Source: Prochlorococcus marinus XMU1412
GTDB lineage: Bacteria; Cyanobacteriota; Cyanobacteriia; PCC-6307; Cyanobiaceae
Reading direction: 5' to 3'
Length of the DNA: 64,000 nucleotides
NCBI RefSeq assembly: GCF_017696315.1
Contig: NZ_JAAORJ010000001.1
Span: 16,452-80,451 of the forward strand
Under the pieces are notes generated by a model, which did no database searches, was not told the DNA's origin, and saw nothing but the letters and a program-made list of their open reading frames with translations. The position numbers and the translations under genes were made by a program. This document shows positions 46,669-55,311 of this stretch, in pieces; position 1 is the first letter of the stretch, and every line of letters starts with the position of its first letter.

Positions 46669-47736
46669 ATGAGCTTGTCTAACACATCTGCTAATAAGAA
46701 TCTCCCTAACTCGGTTCCTAGTGAACGTTTATGGTTAAGGTCAGAATTAATGGGAACACAAGTGATAACTACTGATACTGGAAGACGGCTAGGCGTAGTT
46801 GGCGAAGTTGTTGTTGATATTGATAGAAGAGAGGTGGTCGCTTTGGGACTAAGAGATAATCCACTTACAAGATTTTTACCAGGTTTGCCAAAATGGATGC
46901 CTCTAGAAAGTATTAAGCAAGTTGGAGATGTCATATTAGTTGACTCCTTAGATTCTTTGAGTGAAAGTTTTTCTCCAGAAAGGTATGGGAAGGTAATTAA
47001 TTGTCAAGTGATTACAGAATCTGGACAACTTCTGGGAAGAGTTCTTGGCTTTTCTTTTGATATTGAGACTGGGGATTTGATATCTCTTGTTATGGGTGCT
47101 GTTGGTGTTCCGCTTTTAGGTGAGGGAGTTTTAAGTACTTGGGAAGTTCCTGTTGAGGAAATTGTAAGTAGTGGTACTGATAGGATTATTGTTTATGAAG
47201 GTGCTGAAGAGAAATTGAAGCAACTAAATAGTGGACTACTTGAGAAACTTGGAGTCGGGGGCTCTTCATGGGATGAAAGGGAAGCAAATGGATACTCAGC
47301 AAATCTTGTACCTGTTGAGAATCAGTTACTTTCAGGTTCTGAATCAGAACAGCAAAATAATTTGGTCGAGGAATATAAAGAAGTTGATGAACAAGATGAT
47401 TATGAAGATGATTATGAAGATGATTATGAAGATGATTATGAAGATGAACTTGAATATGTTGAAATAAAGGGTTCTAAAGAGGAAATAAAAAAAAGAAAAA
47501 AGCTATATATGGATAATGATTATTCTGATCAGATTGAGGATCAAAATAGTATTAATCAAAAAGATGAAAAAAACAATATTGATTTTAAGCAAAAGAAACA
47601 ATCAACAACTAATTTAGCTTCGAAAAGACCAATTCAAAATGCAACTGAAACTTTAGATATTGAACCACTAGATGAACAAAATTTAGTTCAAGATAATAAA
47701 AAATCAGAAAAGTTTGAAATTGATGATCCTTGGTAA
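46669..47736 (+). CDS. PRC-barrel protein with acidic C-terminal tail
   Basis: 355 residues. Two PRC-barrel units are visible in the first half (about residues 22-100 and 105-180): TDTGRRLGVVGEVVVDIDRREVVAL and TESGQLLGRVLGFSFDIETGDLISLV. PRC-barrels serve RNA or membrane photosynthetic proteins elsewhere. The second half is disordered, with four in-frame DDYE units near residues 243-258 and a basic/acidic end. It runs 45 bases after smc on the same strand and is convergent with the LpxB-like gene. Function is not known; the acidic tail may bind a basic partner. Confidence 0.85.
   Translation: MSLSNTSANKNLPNSVPSERLWLRSELMGTQVITTDTGRRLGVVGEVVVDIDRREVVALGLRDNPLTRFLPGLPKWMPLESIKQVGDVILVDSLDSLSESFSPERYGKVINCQVITESGQLLGRVLGFSFDIETGDLISLVMGAVGVPLLGEGVLSTWEVPVEEIVSSGTDRIIVYEGAEEKLKQLNSGLLEKLGVGGSSWDEREANGYSANLVPVENQLLSGSESEQQNNLVEEYKEVDEQDDYEDDYEDDYEDDYEDELEYVEIKGSKEEIKKRKKLYMDNDYSDQIEDQNSINQKDEKNNIDFKQKKQSTTNLASKRPIQNATETLDIEPLDEQNLVQDNKKSEKFEIDDPW
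47395..47448 (+). repeat. 12-base coding tandem repeat encoding DDYE
   Basis: Four nearly perfect copies of gatgattatgaa, followed by a partial unit, encode Asp-Asp-Tyr-Glu within the acidic tail of the PRC-barrel protein. The copies are identical at the DNA level, which points to recent slippage or expansion. Confidence 0.9.
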
Positions 47737-47739
47737 TTG

Positions 47740-49005
47740 TTAAAGTTTTTTTATTGAATTAACAATCATAGATGCAAGTTTTTTTGCAGCACCTTTATCG
47801 CCTCTTTCTTTGTGTAGATTATCCCTAATATTTTTTAATTGATCTATATTCTTCAAAAGAAATAATACCTCTCTTGCAATTTCAATTGGTGAAATATTAC
47901 CTATCCTCTCAGGGACAATAATTCTTTTAGCTTTAATATTTGGCCAAGCAAAAAACTTCTTTTTTTTAAAATAAAAATTTTTAATTATAAAAGTTAGAAA
48001 TCTATTTATAAATGCAATCCTTCCAATTACCCCAAAAATACCATCCCAGGCATTCATCATATTCAAATGTTGAGTTGGCAGGACCACTAACATTGGAAGA
48101 CTAATTGCTGATAATTCTGCAGTATTTGCTCCGACAGTTGTAATTGCAAGATCACATTCTTTTAATATCTCATAGCAAGGATGTTTCTTGATTAGATAAA
48201 TCTTTGTATTTTTTGATGTTTCAATTACATAATCAAAATGAGAGTCTTTGAAGTTTTTAATTGTTTTGATTTTTGATGAGTAACATTTAGCAATTGGATT
48301 TTTGTTGCTTTGAAAAAATAAATATTCACTCTTATCAGTAGTTGGTGCAATTGGAATTATAAAATTTATATTTTGATTTTCTTTAGCGATATGATCTGCA
48401 ACTTCTAAGAAGAAAGGAATTCCAACAGAAAGCTTTGCTTTCTTAGAACCAGGCAACAATGCAACGTAGTGTTTTTCTTGATTTCTTAATGATATTTCGC
48501 TGTTAAGTTTGATATCTGCCATCAAATCGCCAATGACTTTACATTTATATTTGTATCTTTTAGGTATTAACTCTTTTACTTTTACATTCATAGCAGCAAT
48601 TTCGTTGCTCCATTTAGGCCATCGTGCAACCCATTCAGCATATGTGATATTTAAATAACCTAATCTTTTAGCTAATAAAATGCTCCAAAATTGATCCCCA
48701 CCAAGGAAAACAACTACCCCATTTTTGGGCCAATTAGCAAAAGAATGTGGCCTTATTAATAATTTCCAAAAACTTTTGGATTTTGTAATTAATTCGAATT
48801 TATTCCATGAATTTGCAACTAAAAATTCTTTACCAGTGGCATTTGGGCAAGGAACAAGGACTAACCTTAGAGTGAAATCGTGTTTATCGTCATCACATAA
48901 TGATTTATTTATTTCGTTAAGTTCATCTACTACGGGATTTACCCATGTAGTTAATTCACCAGGACCATTAGAAACTATAACTACTGCAACTGATTTTTTT
49001 TTCAT
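47740..49005 (-). CDS. Lipid-A-disaccharide-synthase-related protein (LpxB-like glycosyltransferase)
   Basis: 421 residues from ATG 49005. It has the N-terminal VIVSNGPGELTTWVNPVV block and VVFLGGDQFWSILLAKRLGY, which correspond to the LpxB-like GT-B fold. The sugar-nucleotide half contains LLPGSKKAKLSVGIPFFLEVAD and ITTVGANTAELSAISLPMLVVLPTQ, as in LpxB. Such LpxB-related proteins occur across cyanobacteria with no known product. An earlier ATG at 49026 is possible, but reading further up runs into the tRNA-Leu gene. Acting in envelope glycan or lipid synthesis is inferred. Confidence 0.82.
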   Translation of the reverse strand: MKKKSVAVVIVSNGPGELTTWVNPVVDELNEINKSLCDDDKHDFTLRLVLVPCPNATGKEFLVANSWNKFELITKSKSFWKLLIRPHSFANWPKNGVVVFLGGDQFWSILLAKRLGYLNITYAEWVARWPKWSNEIAAMNVKVKELIPKRYKYKCKVIGDLMADIKLNSEISLRNQEKHYVALLPGSKKAKLSVGIPFFLEVADHIAKENQNINFIIPIAPTTDKSEYLFFQSNKNPIAKCYSSKIKTIKNFKDSHFDYVIETSKNTKIYLIKKHPCYEILKECDLAITTVGANTAELSAISLPMLVVLPTQHLNMMNAWDGIFGVIGRIAFINRFLTFIIKNFYFKKKKFFAWPNIKAKRIIVPERIGNISPIEIAREVLFLLKNIDQLKNIRDNLHKERGDKGAAKKLASMIVNSIKKL

Positions 49006-49030
49006 TGCAGTTAAACCAAAATACATTAAA

Positions 49031-49112
49031 TGCGGACGGCGAGACTTGAACTCGCAAGGCCGAAGCCACACGCTCCTTAGACGTGCGCGTCTACCAATTC
49101 CGCCACGTCCGC
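49031..49112 (-). tRNA. tRNA-Leu, anticodon AAG
   Basis: A class II tRNA of 82 bases. The acceptor pairs GCGGACG with CGTCCGC, with discriminator A at 49031. The D-arm has the GGCGGAATTGGTAGACGC layout of leucine tRNAs. The anticodon stem CACGT/GCGTG closes on loop CTAAGGA, where T33 precedes A34-A35-G36. A long variable arm and a T-arm GCGAG TTCAAGT CTCGC finish it. AAG would need A34 to be converted to inosine to read all pyrimidine-ended CTN codons. CCA is not encoded. It is followed 4 bases later by the first in-frame ATG of the LpxB-like frame. Confidence 0.93.
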
Positions 49113-49154
49113 AAAGGGTTTCCAGTAACCAGGGGACACCTAAACCTTAAAAAT

Positions 49155-49160
49155 ATCATA
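49155..49160 (-). promoter_or_regulatory. Candidate -10 box for tRNA-Leu
   Basis: TATGAT on the minus strand lies 42 bases upstream of the tRNA 5' end, giving a predicted leader of about 35 bases. No -35 box is clear. This is the best promoter-like site in the 258-base gap between the tRNA and accC. Confidence 0.4.
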
Positions 49161-49161
49161 C

Positions 49162-49371
49162 ATTATTGGCTGAAATAAGCATGCAGTTTTAAAAGAGTTT
49201 TTTTGAATATGATGGATAATTTTTCTATTGCATAAAACAAATATTTATACATATATAACGTTTTAGGTTGTATTGTAAAAAATGTCCTCTAATAACTAAA
49301 AAATTTTGTTGAATACTTTGGCAAATAATTTTTTATTTTAAGTCATTTCATTTCTTCAATTTTATTTCATA
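49162..49371. other. Intergenic gap between tRNA-Leu and accC
   Basis: About 210 AT-rich bases. I see no open frame with protein-like content, no strong hairpin and no repeat. It must contain the accC promoter, but no single -10/-35 pair stands out among the many AT-rich options. Confidence 0.5.
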
Positions 49372-50721
49372 ATGGTTGAAAAAGTTTTAATTGCTAATCG
49401 TGGAGAAATAGCTTTACGAATTGTCAGAAGTTGTAGAGAACTAGGTATTGCAACCGTTGCAGTTTTTAGTACTGTAGATAAAAAAGCATTACATGTTCAG
49501 CTTGCTGATGAGGCGGTTTGTGTCGGAGATTCATTAAGTAATAAGAGTTATTTAAATATTCCAAATATACTTGCTGCTGCTACATCGAGAGGAGTTGATG
49601 CTATTCATCCTGGTTATGGATTTCTTGCGGAAAATGATAAATTTGCTGAGATGTGTAATGATCACGGCATTATTTTTATTGGCCCATCTCCTAAAGCTAT
49701 TAGATCTATGGGAGATAAATCTACAGCTAAAGAAACTATGGAAGCAGTAGGAGTTCCAACAGTACCTGGTAGTAAAGGCTTGTTATCAAATGTTGATGCG
49801 GCTTATAAATTGGCAGATGATATTGGCTATCCGGTAATTATTAAAGCGACTGCTGGAGGAGGTGGAAGAGGTATGAGGCTGGTTGAAAACTCTGATAATC
49901 TCGAAAAAATGTTTAAAGCAGCTCAAGGCGAAGCAGAAGCAGCATTTGGTAATGATGGTTTATATATGGAGAAATTTATAAAGAAGCCAAGACATGTAGA
50001 AATTCAAATTTTGGCCGACAGGTCGGGTAATGTTGTTCATTTAGGCGAGCGAGATTGTTCAGTTCAAAGAAGACATCAGAAGTTACTAGAGGAGTCTCCT
50101 AGTCCTGCAATTAATACTGAGCTAAGAAAAAAAATGGGGAACGCAGCTATTGCTGCTGCAAAAAGTATCGGCTACGAAGGGGCAGGGACAGTTGAATTTT
50201 TAGTTGATGATGATGATAATTTTTATTTTATGGAGATGAATACTAGGATTCAAGTTGAACATCCTGTTACGGAAATGGTTACAGGAGTTGATTTAATAGC
50301 TGAGCAAATTAAAATCGCAAGCGGAGCAAACTTGGAATTTAATCAGGATGATATCCATTTAAACGGTCATGCCATTGAATGTAGAATCAATGCTGAAGAT
50401 CCTTCTCACAATTTCCGACCATCACCTGGGAAAATAACTGGGTGGCTTCCTCCTGGTGGCCCCGGTGTAAGGGTGGATAGTCATGTTTATACAGGCTATG
50501 AAATCCCCCCTTTCTATGACTCATTAATTGGTAAATTAATAGTCTGGGGAAAAGATCGTAATACTGCAATTAAAAGAATGAATAGGGCTTTAAATGAATG
50601 TGCAGTAACTGGTATTCCTACAACAATTAACTTTCATCTAACCTTACTGAATAAATCTAAATTTAAGCAGGGTAAGATACATACTAAATATGTAGAAGAA
50701 GAACTATTGCCAAATTACTGA
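49372..50721 (+). CDS. accC: Biotin carboxylase subunit of acetyl-CoA carboxylase
   Basis: Carboxylates the biotin on AccB with ATP and bicarbonate. The three biotin-carboxylase parts are visible in order: [23 protein letters not shown] at the start, the ATP-grasp core with [15 protein letters not shown] and [21 protein letters not shown], and the catalytic [18 protein letters not shown]. The C-terminal domain ends near [19 protein letters not shown]. There are 449 residues, standard length. It is far from accB (11472), unlike species where the two are neighbours. Confidence 0.97.
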   Translation: MVEKVLIANRGEIALRIVRSCRELGIATVAVFSTVDKKALHVQLADEAVCVGDSLSNKSYLNIPNILAAATSRGVDAIHPGYGFLAENDKFAEMCNDHGIIFIGPSPKAIRSMGDKSTAKETMEAVGVPTVPGSKGLLSNVDAAYKLADDIGYPVIIKATAGGGGRGMRLVENSDNLEKMFKAAQGEAEAAFGNDGLYMEKFIKKPRHVEIQILADRSGNVVHLGERDCSVQRRHQKLLEESPSPAINTELRKKMGNAAIAAAKSIGYEGAGTVEFLVDDDDNFYFMEMNTRIQVEHPVTEMVTGVDLIAEQIKIASGANLEFNQDDIHLNGHAIECRINAEDPSHNFRPSPGKITGWLPPGGPGVRVDSHVYTGYEIPPFYDSLIGKLIVWGKDRNTAIKRMNRALNECAVTGIPTTINFHLTLLNKSKFKQGKIHTKYVEEELLPNY

Positions 50722-50739
50722 GAAATAATTGAATGATTT

Positions 50740-51054
50740 CTATGAAATATTTGTATGCAATGCAAGTTTTATAAGCCCTTGCTGACCGACTAAAATTTCT
50801 CTTAAAAAGCTTATAACTCCGATCCAAATTACTGGTCCAACATCAACACCTCCAATAGGAGGAATTAGTTTTTTTGTTAAATTAAGAATAGAGCTTGATG
50901 GTATTGAAACTAATAACCATAAACCTTTACTTAAATCAATTTTTGGGTACCAAGTAAGTATTAATCTTATTAGAAAAACTATGGTTAGATATGAAAGAGA
51001 AATTCCTAAACTAATATCTAAAATTTGAAGAGAGTTTACAAGCAAGGAAATCAC
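50740..51054 (-). CDS. YggT/Ycf19-family small membrane protein
   Basis: 104 residues with two to three membrane helices, the typical LTWYP motif in LIRLILTWYPKID and PIGGVDVGPVIWIGVISFLREIL near the end. These fit the YggT (Ycf19) family found in cyanobacteria and plastids, linked to membrane or cell-division and chlorophyll-complex processes. It lies between accC and psbX on the opposite strand. Its detailed function is not shown here. Confidence 0.8.
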   Translation of the reverse strand: MISLLVNSLQILDISLGISLSYLTIVFLIRLILTWYPKIDLSKGLWLLVSIPSSSILNLTKKLIPPIGGVDVGPVIWIGVISFLREILVGQQGLIKLALHTNIS

Positions 51055-51085
51055 AATTGTTTAATTCATCTTAATAAATAACCCA

Positions 51086-51113
51086 TTGAAACGTATTTAA
51101 TTCGTATTATAAA
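51086..51113 (+). promoter_or_regulatory. Candidate promoter for psbX
   Basis: A -35-like TTGAAA (51086-51091) and a -10-like TATAAA (51108-51113) are 16 bases apart, 22 bases before the psbX start. Spacing and sequence fit a sigma-70-type promoter. Experimental support is not available from sequence. Confidence 0.45.
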
Positions 51114-51135
51114 TTGAGAATTTAATATTTAAAAA

Positions 51136-51321
51136 GTGTTTCAAATCTCAAATTTACTACTAGCTGCAGATTTTTCTGCTGAAGTTGCAAATAATTCCGC
51201 AGTGGGAATGATAGGTAGTTTTATTGCCGCTGCCTTACTTATCGTTATTCCAGCCACTGCATTTTTGATTTTTGTCAGCCAGAAAGATTCCCTCGAACGT
51301 ACTTCTACTGGAAGACGCTAG
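51136..51321 (+). CDS. psbX: Photosystem II protein PsbX
   Basis: A 61-residue one-span membrane protein near cytochrome b559 in photosystem II, linked with plastoquinone turnover. The start is a GTG. The hydrophobic segment ([28 protein letters not shown]), ending in the charged [12 protein letters not shown], matches picocyanobacterial PsbX. It is followed by ycf66 and hli in a photosynthesis-related group. The short N-terminal extension ahead of the membrane span is also typical of the group's version. Confidence 0.88.
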   Translation: MFQISNLLLAADFSAEVANNSAVGMIGSFIAAALLIVIPATAFLIFVSQKDSLERTSTGRR

Positions 51322-51324
51322 TTT

Positions 51325-51353
51325 TTGTAGAAGTTTTAAGTACACTATATATA
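51325..51353 (+). promoter_or_regulatory. Candidate promoter for ycf66
   Basis: TTGTAG (51325-51330) and TATATA (51348-51353) are 17 bases apart and lie 48 bases upstream of the ycf66 start, right after the psbX stop. A run of alternating TA around 51345-51355 makes the exact -10 register ambiguous. Confidence 0.4.
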
Positions 51354-51401
51354 TAGGGGATATAAGTAACCCTTTAAAATATAAATTTTTGGAGAAAGAA
51401 T

Positions 51402-52331
51402 GTGGTCAATGCTAGTCTCAATTGGGCCAGTATTGTTGGTATAGTTCTCGCGGTATGTGGGGGAGGCCTTTATTTTTTGAGGTCCTTCAAGCCTGCCTTG
51501 GCAAGGGATTATGATGTTTTCTTCGCAGCAATTGGACTTTTGTGCGGAGGAATATTATTTTTTCAAGGCTGGAGGTTAGATCCCATCCTTCAGTTTGGTC
51601 AGTTTTTATTAGCAGGAACTACAGTTTTTTTCGCATATGAAAGTGTGCGATTGAGGGGAGTTGCTACTGATCAAGCTAGAAGGTCATCTTATTTTGATGA
51701 TGATCCTATTTCTGATGTCCCAAGAAATTCTAGAGGCCGATTTAATGACGATTATGATAGGTTTGACGAATCTGAAAGACCATCTAGAAGATTTAAACCT
51801 CAAGAAGATGAATTTGAAGAAGAGTATACGGAGGGGAGATCTCGTAGGAGGAATGTTTCTAGAGCTATTCCCTCTAATGCAGCAAGTAGAAGTAGGCCAT
51901 CTACAAGGGAAATAAGTCAGTTTGAAAATGACGAACCCATAAGAAGGAGAAGACAGACTTCTGAAGATAGAAATAGGAAACAACAAGAAACAAATAACTT
52001 TGGTGAAAGAAGAAATTTATCTCGCGATGAAGTTAAAACGGGATCAAGACCCAGAATGAATCGTACAGTTTCTAGACAAGATAATATCTCTTCTCCTGCT
52101 GATTCTTCTCCATTAAGAAAGAAACCTACTAGATCCCCTATTAGGGAGCAAACTTCAAAAGTTCAAGTAGAAGATGCTTCATTTAAAGATTCTAATCAAG
52201 TTAAAAAATCACGTGAGACTCGTAGAGTAAGCTCTTCAGCTAGATCAAGTTCAAAAAATCAAAATAGTAGATATAACGTGGGAACAAACAAGAAAAAACC
52301 TAGAGATAACAGTTCTAGATTTGATGATTAA
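51402..52331 (+). CDS. ycf66: Ycf66-family membrane protein with long basic tail
   Basis: 309 residues. The first 85 residues contain the Ycf66 domain with two to three membrane spans (SIVGIVLAVCGGGLYFLRSF and FFAAIGLLCGGILFFQGWRLDPILQFGQFLLAGTTVFFAYESVRLRG). After that comes a long Ser/Arg/Asp-rich disordered tail of about 210 residues. The start is GTG 51402 with ggagaaag upstream; an ATG two bases earlier is in another frame. Ycf66 is a conserved cyanobacterial and plastid protein of unknown function. It is convergent with hli (stops abut). Confidence 0.88.
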   Translation: MVNASLNWASIVGIVLAVCGGGLYFLRSFKPALARDYDVFFAAIGLLCGGILFFQGWRLDPILQFGQFLLAGTTVFFAYESVRLRGVATDQARRSSYFDDDPISDVPRNSRGRFNDDYDRFDESERPSRRFKPQEDEFEEEYTEGRSRRRNVSRAIPSNAASRSRPSTREISQFENDEPIRRRRQTSEDRNRKQQETNNFGERRNLSRDEVKTGSRPRMNRTVSRQDNISSPADSSPLRKKPTRSPIREQTSKVQVEDASFKDSNQVKKSRETRRVSSSARSSSKNQNSRYNVGTNKKKPRDNSSRFDD

Positions 52332-52607
52332 TTATAGGATTCCTGCCCATTTTAAAAACGACTGTTTACTCAATAATTCAATCAATATTATTGAAATAAA
52401 GCCAATCATTGCAAATCTTCCATTAGTTAATTCAGAATAACTACTCCATCCAAATTTATATTCATCTTTAATTTCTATCGATTTTTCATTTAATTGATTG
52501 TCTCCAATTTGTTCATTGATGTAATTTTGATCTTTCTGCTGTTCTATAAAACTCTCATTGTCTAAATTAGTGACTTCTGAGTTAGTTTGTTCTTCTTTTG
52601 AATTCAT
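52332..52607 (-). CDS. hli: High-light-inducible protein (Hli, one-helix chlorophyll-binding)
   Basis: 91 residues. The C-terminal half has the single chlorophyll a/b-binding helix with ELTNGRFAMIGFISIILIEL (E59, N62, R64 ligand pattern). The N-terminal half is acidic and disordered. Hlips help photosystem assembly and light stress survival in thylakoids. The length is longer than the shortest Hli but is within the known range. The start lies 9 bases after the stop of the SbmA-like ABC transporter on the same strand, so the two may share a message. Confidence 0.93.
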   Translation of the reverse strand: MNSKEEQTNSEVTNLDNESFIEQQKDQNYINEQIGDNQLNEKSIEIKDEYKFGWSSYSELTNGRFAMIGFISIILIELLSKQSFLKWAGIL

Positions 52608-52615
52608 TTTTTTTG

Positions 52616-54598
52616 TTAATCTTTAAAATTATACTTATCAGAAGTCAATAATTTCCAATCTCCCTGTCCATTTAATTCTAAAATATTCTCGTGAAAATCT
52701 TTTAAGCTAGGTCTATGTCCAACACTAATAAGAGAAAGTTCTCTTTCCTTTAGTAAACTATATAGTTTTTTTTCAGTATTAATATCTAAAGCACTTGTTG
52801 CTTCATCAAGTACTGCAAATCTTGGAGAATTTAGTAAAAGTCTTGCAAAAGCCAATCTTTGTTGCTCGCCTAGGGAAAGAATTCTCGGCCAATCTTGTTT
52901 GATATCAAGATTAGGATATCGATCCACTAAAGTTTTTAAATTTACTTCATGAAGTACAGAAGTAAGATGTTCATCACTAAATTTCTTAACTTCTGTGGGA
53001 TAACATAATTGTTCCCTTAAAGAACCTAGTAACATATATGGTTTTTGAGGTATGAATAATAATTCCCCAATTTTTGGTTTTTTAATTACTCCTTGATCGG
53101 GTTCCCATAAACCACTAATCATTCTTAGTAAAGATGTTTTTCCACATCCAGATGGTCCTACAACCAAAAGTGATTGATTATTATCGATGCTTAAATTTAA
53201 ATTTTTAATTATTGTTTTATTTGATCCTGGTGGGCAAAGGTCAGCATTATTAATAAGAATTGAGGGGTAATCTGAAATAACGTTTTGATTGTTTGTTGGC
53301 TTGGTTTGACTGATGGATTCAACTTTTGATTGGAATCCTTCTAATCTGCCAATACCTGCAGTAAATTTTGCAAGTTCTTCGATTTGATTAACAATGAAAA
53401 ATAATGAACCTTCAACCATTCCAAATGCAAAGCTTGCCTGAATAAAGCGTCCATAATCAATATCACCTTTAAAATAAGGGATAGCCATTATTAAGTATGG
53501 AAAGAAATTTCCAGCATAATTAATGGATCTTCTCATGACGTCTATTATTACTCTCCATATAATCAATAAATTAAAGTTTTTTACCACTTCTCCTAAGCGT
53601 CTTTCAGTTTCACTTCTCTCAGGCTTCTCCCCAGAGTAAAAGGCTATTGATTCAGCATTATCTCTAATATGTACTAGGCCATATCGAAAATCTGCTTCAT
53701 ATCTGAGTTGATCAAAGTCAATCTTTACAAGATTTTTCCCAGCAATTAAAAGGATAGAGGTTGCAAATGCAGCGTAACCAAATAAAGAAAAAGTAAGAGT
53801 TGTACTAATACTCCATAAAATAAGAATATTAAGTGAAAATGTTAGTAGGGCATCAAAAATGCCTAACGTAAAAGATAGACTTTGCCCAGTAAAAGCTCGG
53901 GTATCATCTGTGATTCTTTGATCAGGATTATCTACATCGGTTTGTTCTTCATCATTGGGATTTAATTGGTAGTAAGCTTTATTAGTCATATAATCTTTGA
54001 CTAAACTTTTTGAAAGCCATTCTCTCCAAATTATTCCTAACTTATATGTAAAAAATATTTGGGAAACACGTATTGGTAGAGCCACAGCGAAACAACAAGC
54101 GTAAATCCCCAATATCCGATAAAACCCATCTTCTTGTTTTTCAACTAAAGCATTTGTTAAATCTCTTGCAATGAATCCAATGCCTGCGTTTATTCCATTT
54201 ACAGCTAAAAGCATTAATACAATTATCGCAAGGAATAACCAATGTAACCATCTACGGTTTTTTAATTGACGTCTTAAGCTAAAAAAGCTCCCTGATCCAA
54301 TTAGAAATAAGGCAGAGAAAAGCAATCCCCAGCTACCAGCCCAAATTGAACTGATAGTACTTACTACACCTCCGAAATACTTTTCAAGAAAAATTGGTTG
54401 AAAGCTTTCAAAAAAACTAATTATTCCTGTAAGACCAACAAGTACTACGCCTCCAACACAAAATAAAAGAGAAATCAAAAGCCATATGAATTGGAATCCA
54501 TTACATTGATCTATGGGAAGAAAAAAAGGCTGAGAAAGCTTCCTTAATTTTTGTAATTGGTACAATATTTTGGTTTTATTATTAATTGCTTTATTCAT
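52616..54598 (-). CDS. SbmA/BacA-like ABC transporter (fused membrane and ATPase domains)
   Basis: 660 residues. Six transmembrane helices fill roughly residues 30-330 (ABC_membrane_2 type, beginning with FQFIWLLISLLFCVGGVVLVGLTG). The ATPase half has Walker A GPSGCGKTSLLRMI near residue 479, the signature LSLGEQQRLAFARLLL, Walker B FAVLDEATSALD and the H-loop ISVGHR. The SbmA/BacA layout suggests transport of peptides, vitamin B12 or lipids; the substrate cannot be read. It is followed by hli and preceded by a small membrane protein. Confidence 0.85.
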   Translation of the reverse strand: MNKAINNKTKILYQLQKLRKLSQPFFLPIDQCNGFQFIWLLISLLFCVGGVVLVGLTGIISFFESFQPIFLEKYFGGVVSTISSIWAGSWGLLFSALFLIGSGSFFSLRRQLKNRRWLHWLFLAIIVLMLLAVNGINAGIGFIARDLTNALVEKQEDGFYRILGIYACCFAVALPIRVSQIFFTYKLGIIWREWLSKSLVKDYMTNKAYYQLNPNDEEQTDVDNPDQRITDDTRAFTGQSLSFTLGIFDALLTFSLNILILWSISTTLTFSLFGYAAFATSILLIAGKNLVKIDFDQLRYEADFRYGLVHIRDNAESIAFYSGEKPERSETERRLGEVVKNFNLLIIWRVIIDVMRRSINYAGNFFPYLIMAIPYFKGDIDYGRFIQASFAFGMVEGSLFFIVNQIEELAKFTAGIGRLEGFQSKVESISQTKPTNNQNVISDYPSILINNADLCPPGSNKTIIKNLNLSIDNNQSLLVVGPSGCGKTSLLRMISGLWEPDQGVIKKPKIGELLFIPQKPYMLLGSLREQLCYPTEVKKFSDEHLTSVLHEVNLKTLVDRYPNLDIKQDWPRILSLGEQQRLAFARLLLNSPRFAVLDEATSALDINTEKKLYSLLKERELSLISVGHRPSLKDFHENILELNGQGDWKLLTSDKYNFKD

Positions 54599-54640
54599 TA
54601 CTCGACTAGTTTTATAAGGTAAATTATAACTTTTAGCAGT

Positions 54641-54919
54641 CTATTGACCAAAGCCAATAAATGAAAGTGCCCACTCAGGTAAATTTAAGTAATTCAAGAT
54701 TGTCATATCAAATTTATGAATTTTTGGAAAAGATTTATCTAATAACCACCATAAAAGAAAAGGTAGATTAAATAAAATTTGTAATTGCCATTTATAAGTT
54801 AAAACCTTCCAAATTTTTATTAACTTAGTTTTGATTGAATCGTCTAGATCTTCCCAATTTTTTGAGATTAAATTGAAAAAATTTTTGGATTTTGTATTTA
54901 AGGAATCTGGTGTATTCAT
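54641..54919 (-). CDS. Small membrane-associated protein, function unknown
   Basis: 92 residues: a polar helical start, then one or two hydrophobic segments (LQILFNLPFLLWWLLDKSFPKI and ILNYLNLPEWALSFIGFG). I recognise no family. It sits between HIT and the ABC transporter, 42 bases from the latter, on the same strand as both. Confidence 0.65.
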   Translation of the reverse strand: MNTPDSLNTKSKNFFNLISKNWEDLDDSIKTKLIKIWKVLTYKWQLQILFNLPFLLWWLLDKSFPKIHKFDMTILNYLNLPEWALSFIGFGQ

Positions 54920-54965
54920 TATGTTTTTACTTATTTATAACCCATAAACTTTTCTTTCGAGAGTT

Positions 54966-55307
54966 TTAACCTGGGGGCCAATTCATTTTTCTTCCAGATA
55001 AAAAATGAATATGCAAATGAAAAACTGTTTGTCCAGATTCTGCTCCAGTATTAATTACTGTTCTCCAATTAGTTAAATGTTTTGATTTAGCTATTTTACC
55101 ACCAACAAAAAGTAAATGCCCTAATAGATTTGCATCTTCTTCAATACAATCTAATAAACTAATAATTGGTTTTTTGGGAATCACTAAAAAGTGCACTGGT
55201 GCTTGCGCTTGGATATCATTAAACGCAATACAAAACTCATCTTCATAAAGCTTATCGCAGGGTATTTCTTTATTAATTATTTTTTGAAATATTGTAGTTT
55301 CAGTCAT
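54966..55307 (-). CDS. HIT-family (HINT-like) nucleotide hydrolase
   Basis: 113 residues with the histidine-triad motif HLHIHFLSGRKMNWPPG near the end (His-x-His-x-His) and the N-terminal TIFQKIINKEIPCDKLYEDE typical of HINT. Such proteins cleave adenosine phosphoramidates and related compounds. The start is 4 bases after the def stop on the same strand. The exact substrate is not known. Confidence 0.9.
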   Translation of the reverse strand: MTETTIFQKIINKEIPCDKLYEDEFCIAFNDIQAQAPVHFLVIPKKPIISLLDCIEEDANLLGHLLFVGGKIAKSKHLTNWRTVINTGAESGQTVFHLHIHFLSGRKMNWPPG

Positions 55308-55311
55308 TAGA

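Noticed and set aside
49026-49071. Longer LpxB-like start reading into tRNA-Leu
   Set aside because: The additional codons are part of the tRNA gene; the protein most likely starts at 49005 or 49026.
48725-49150. 141-codon open frame opposite the LpxB-like gene and tRNA
   Set aside because: It crosses the tRNA and has no family similarity; it is the complement of the real genes.
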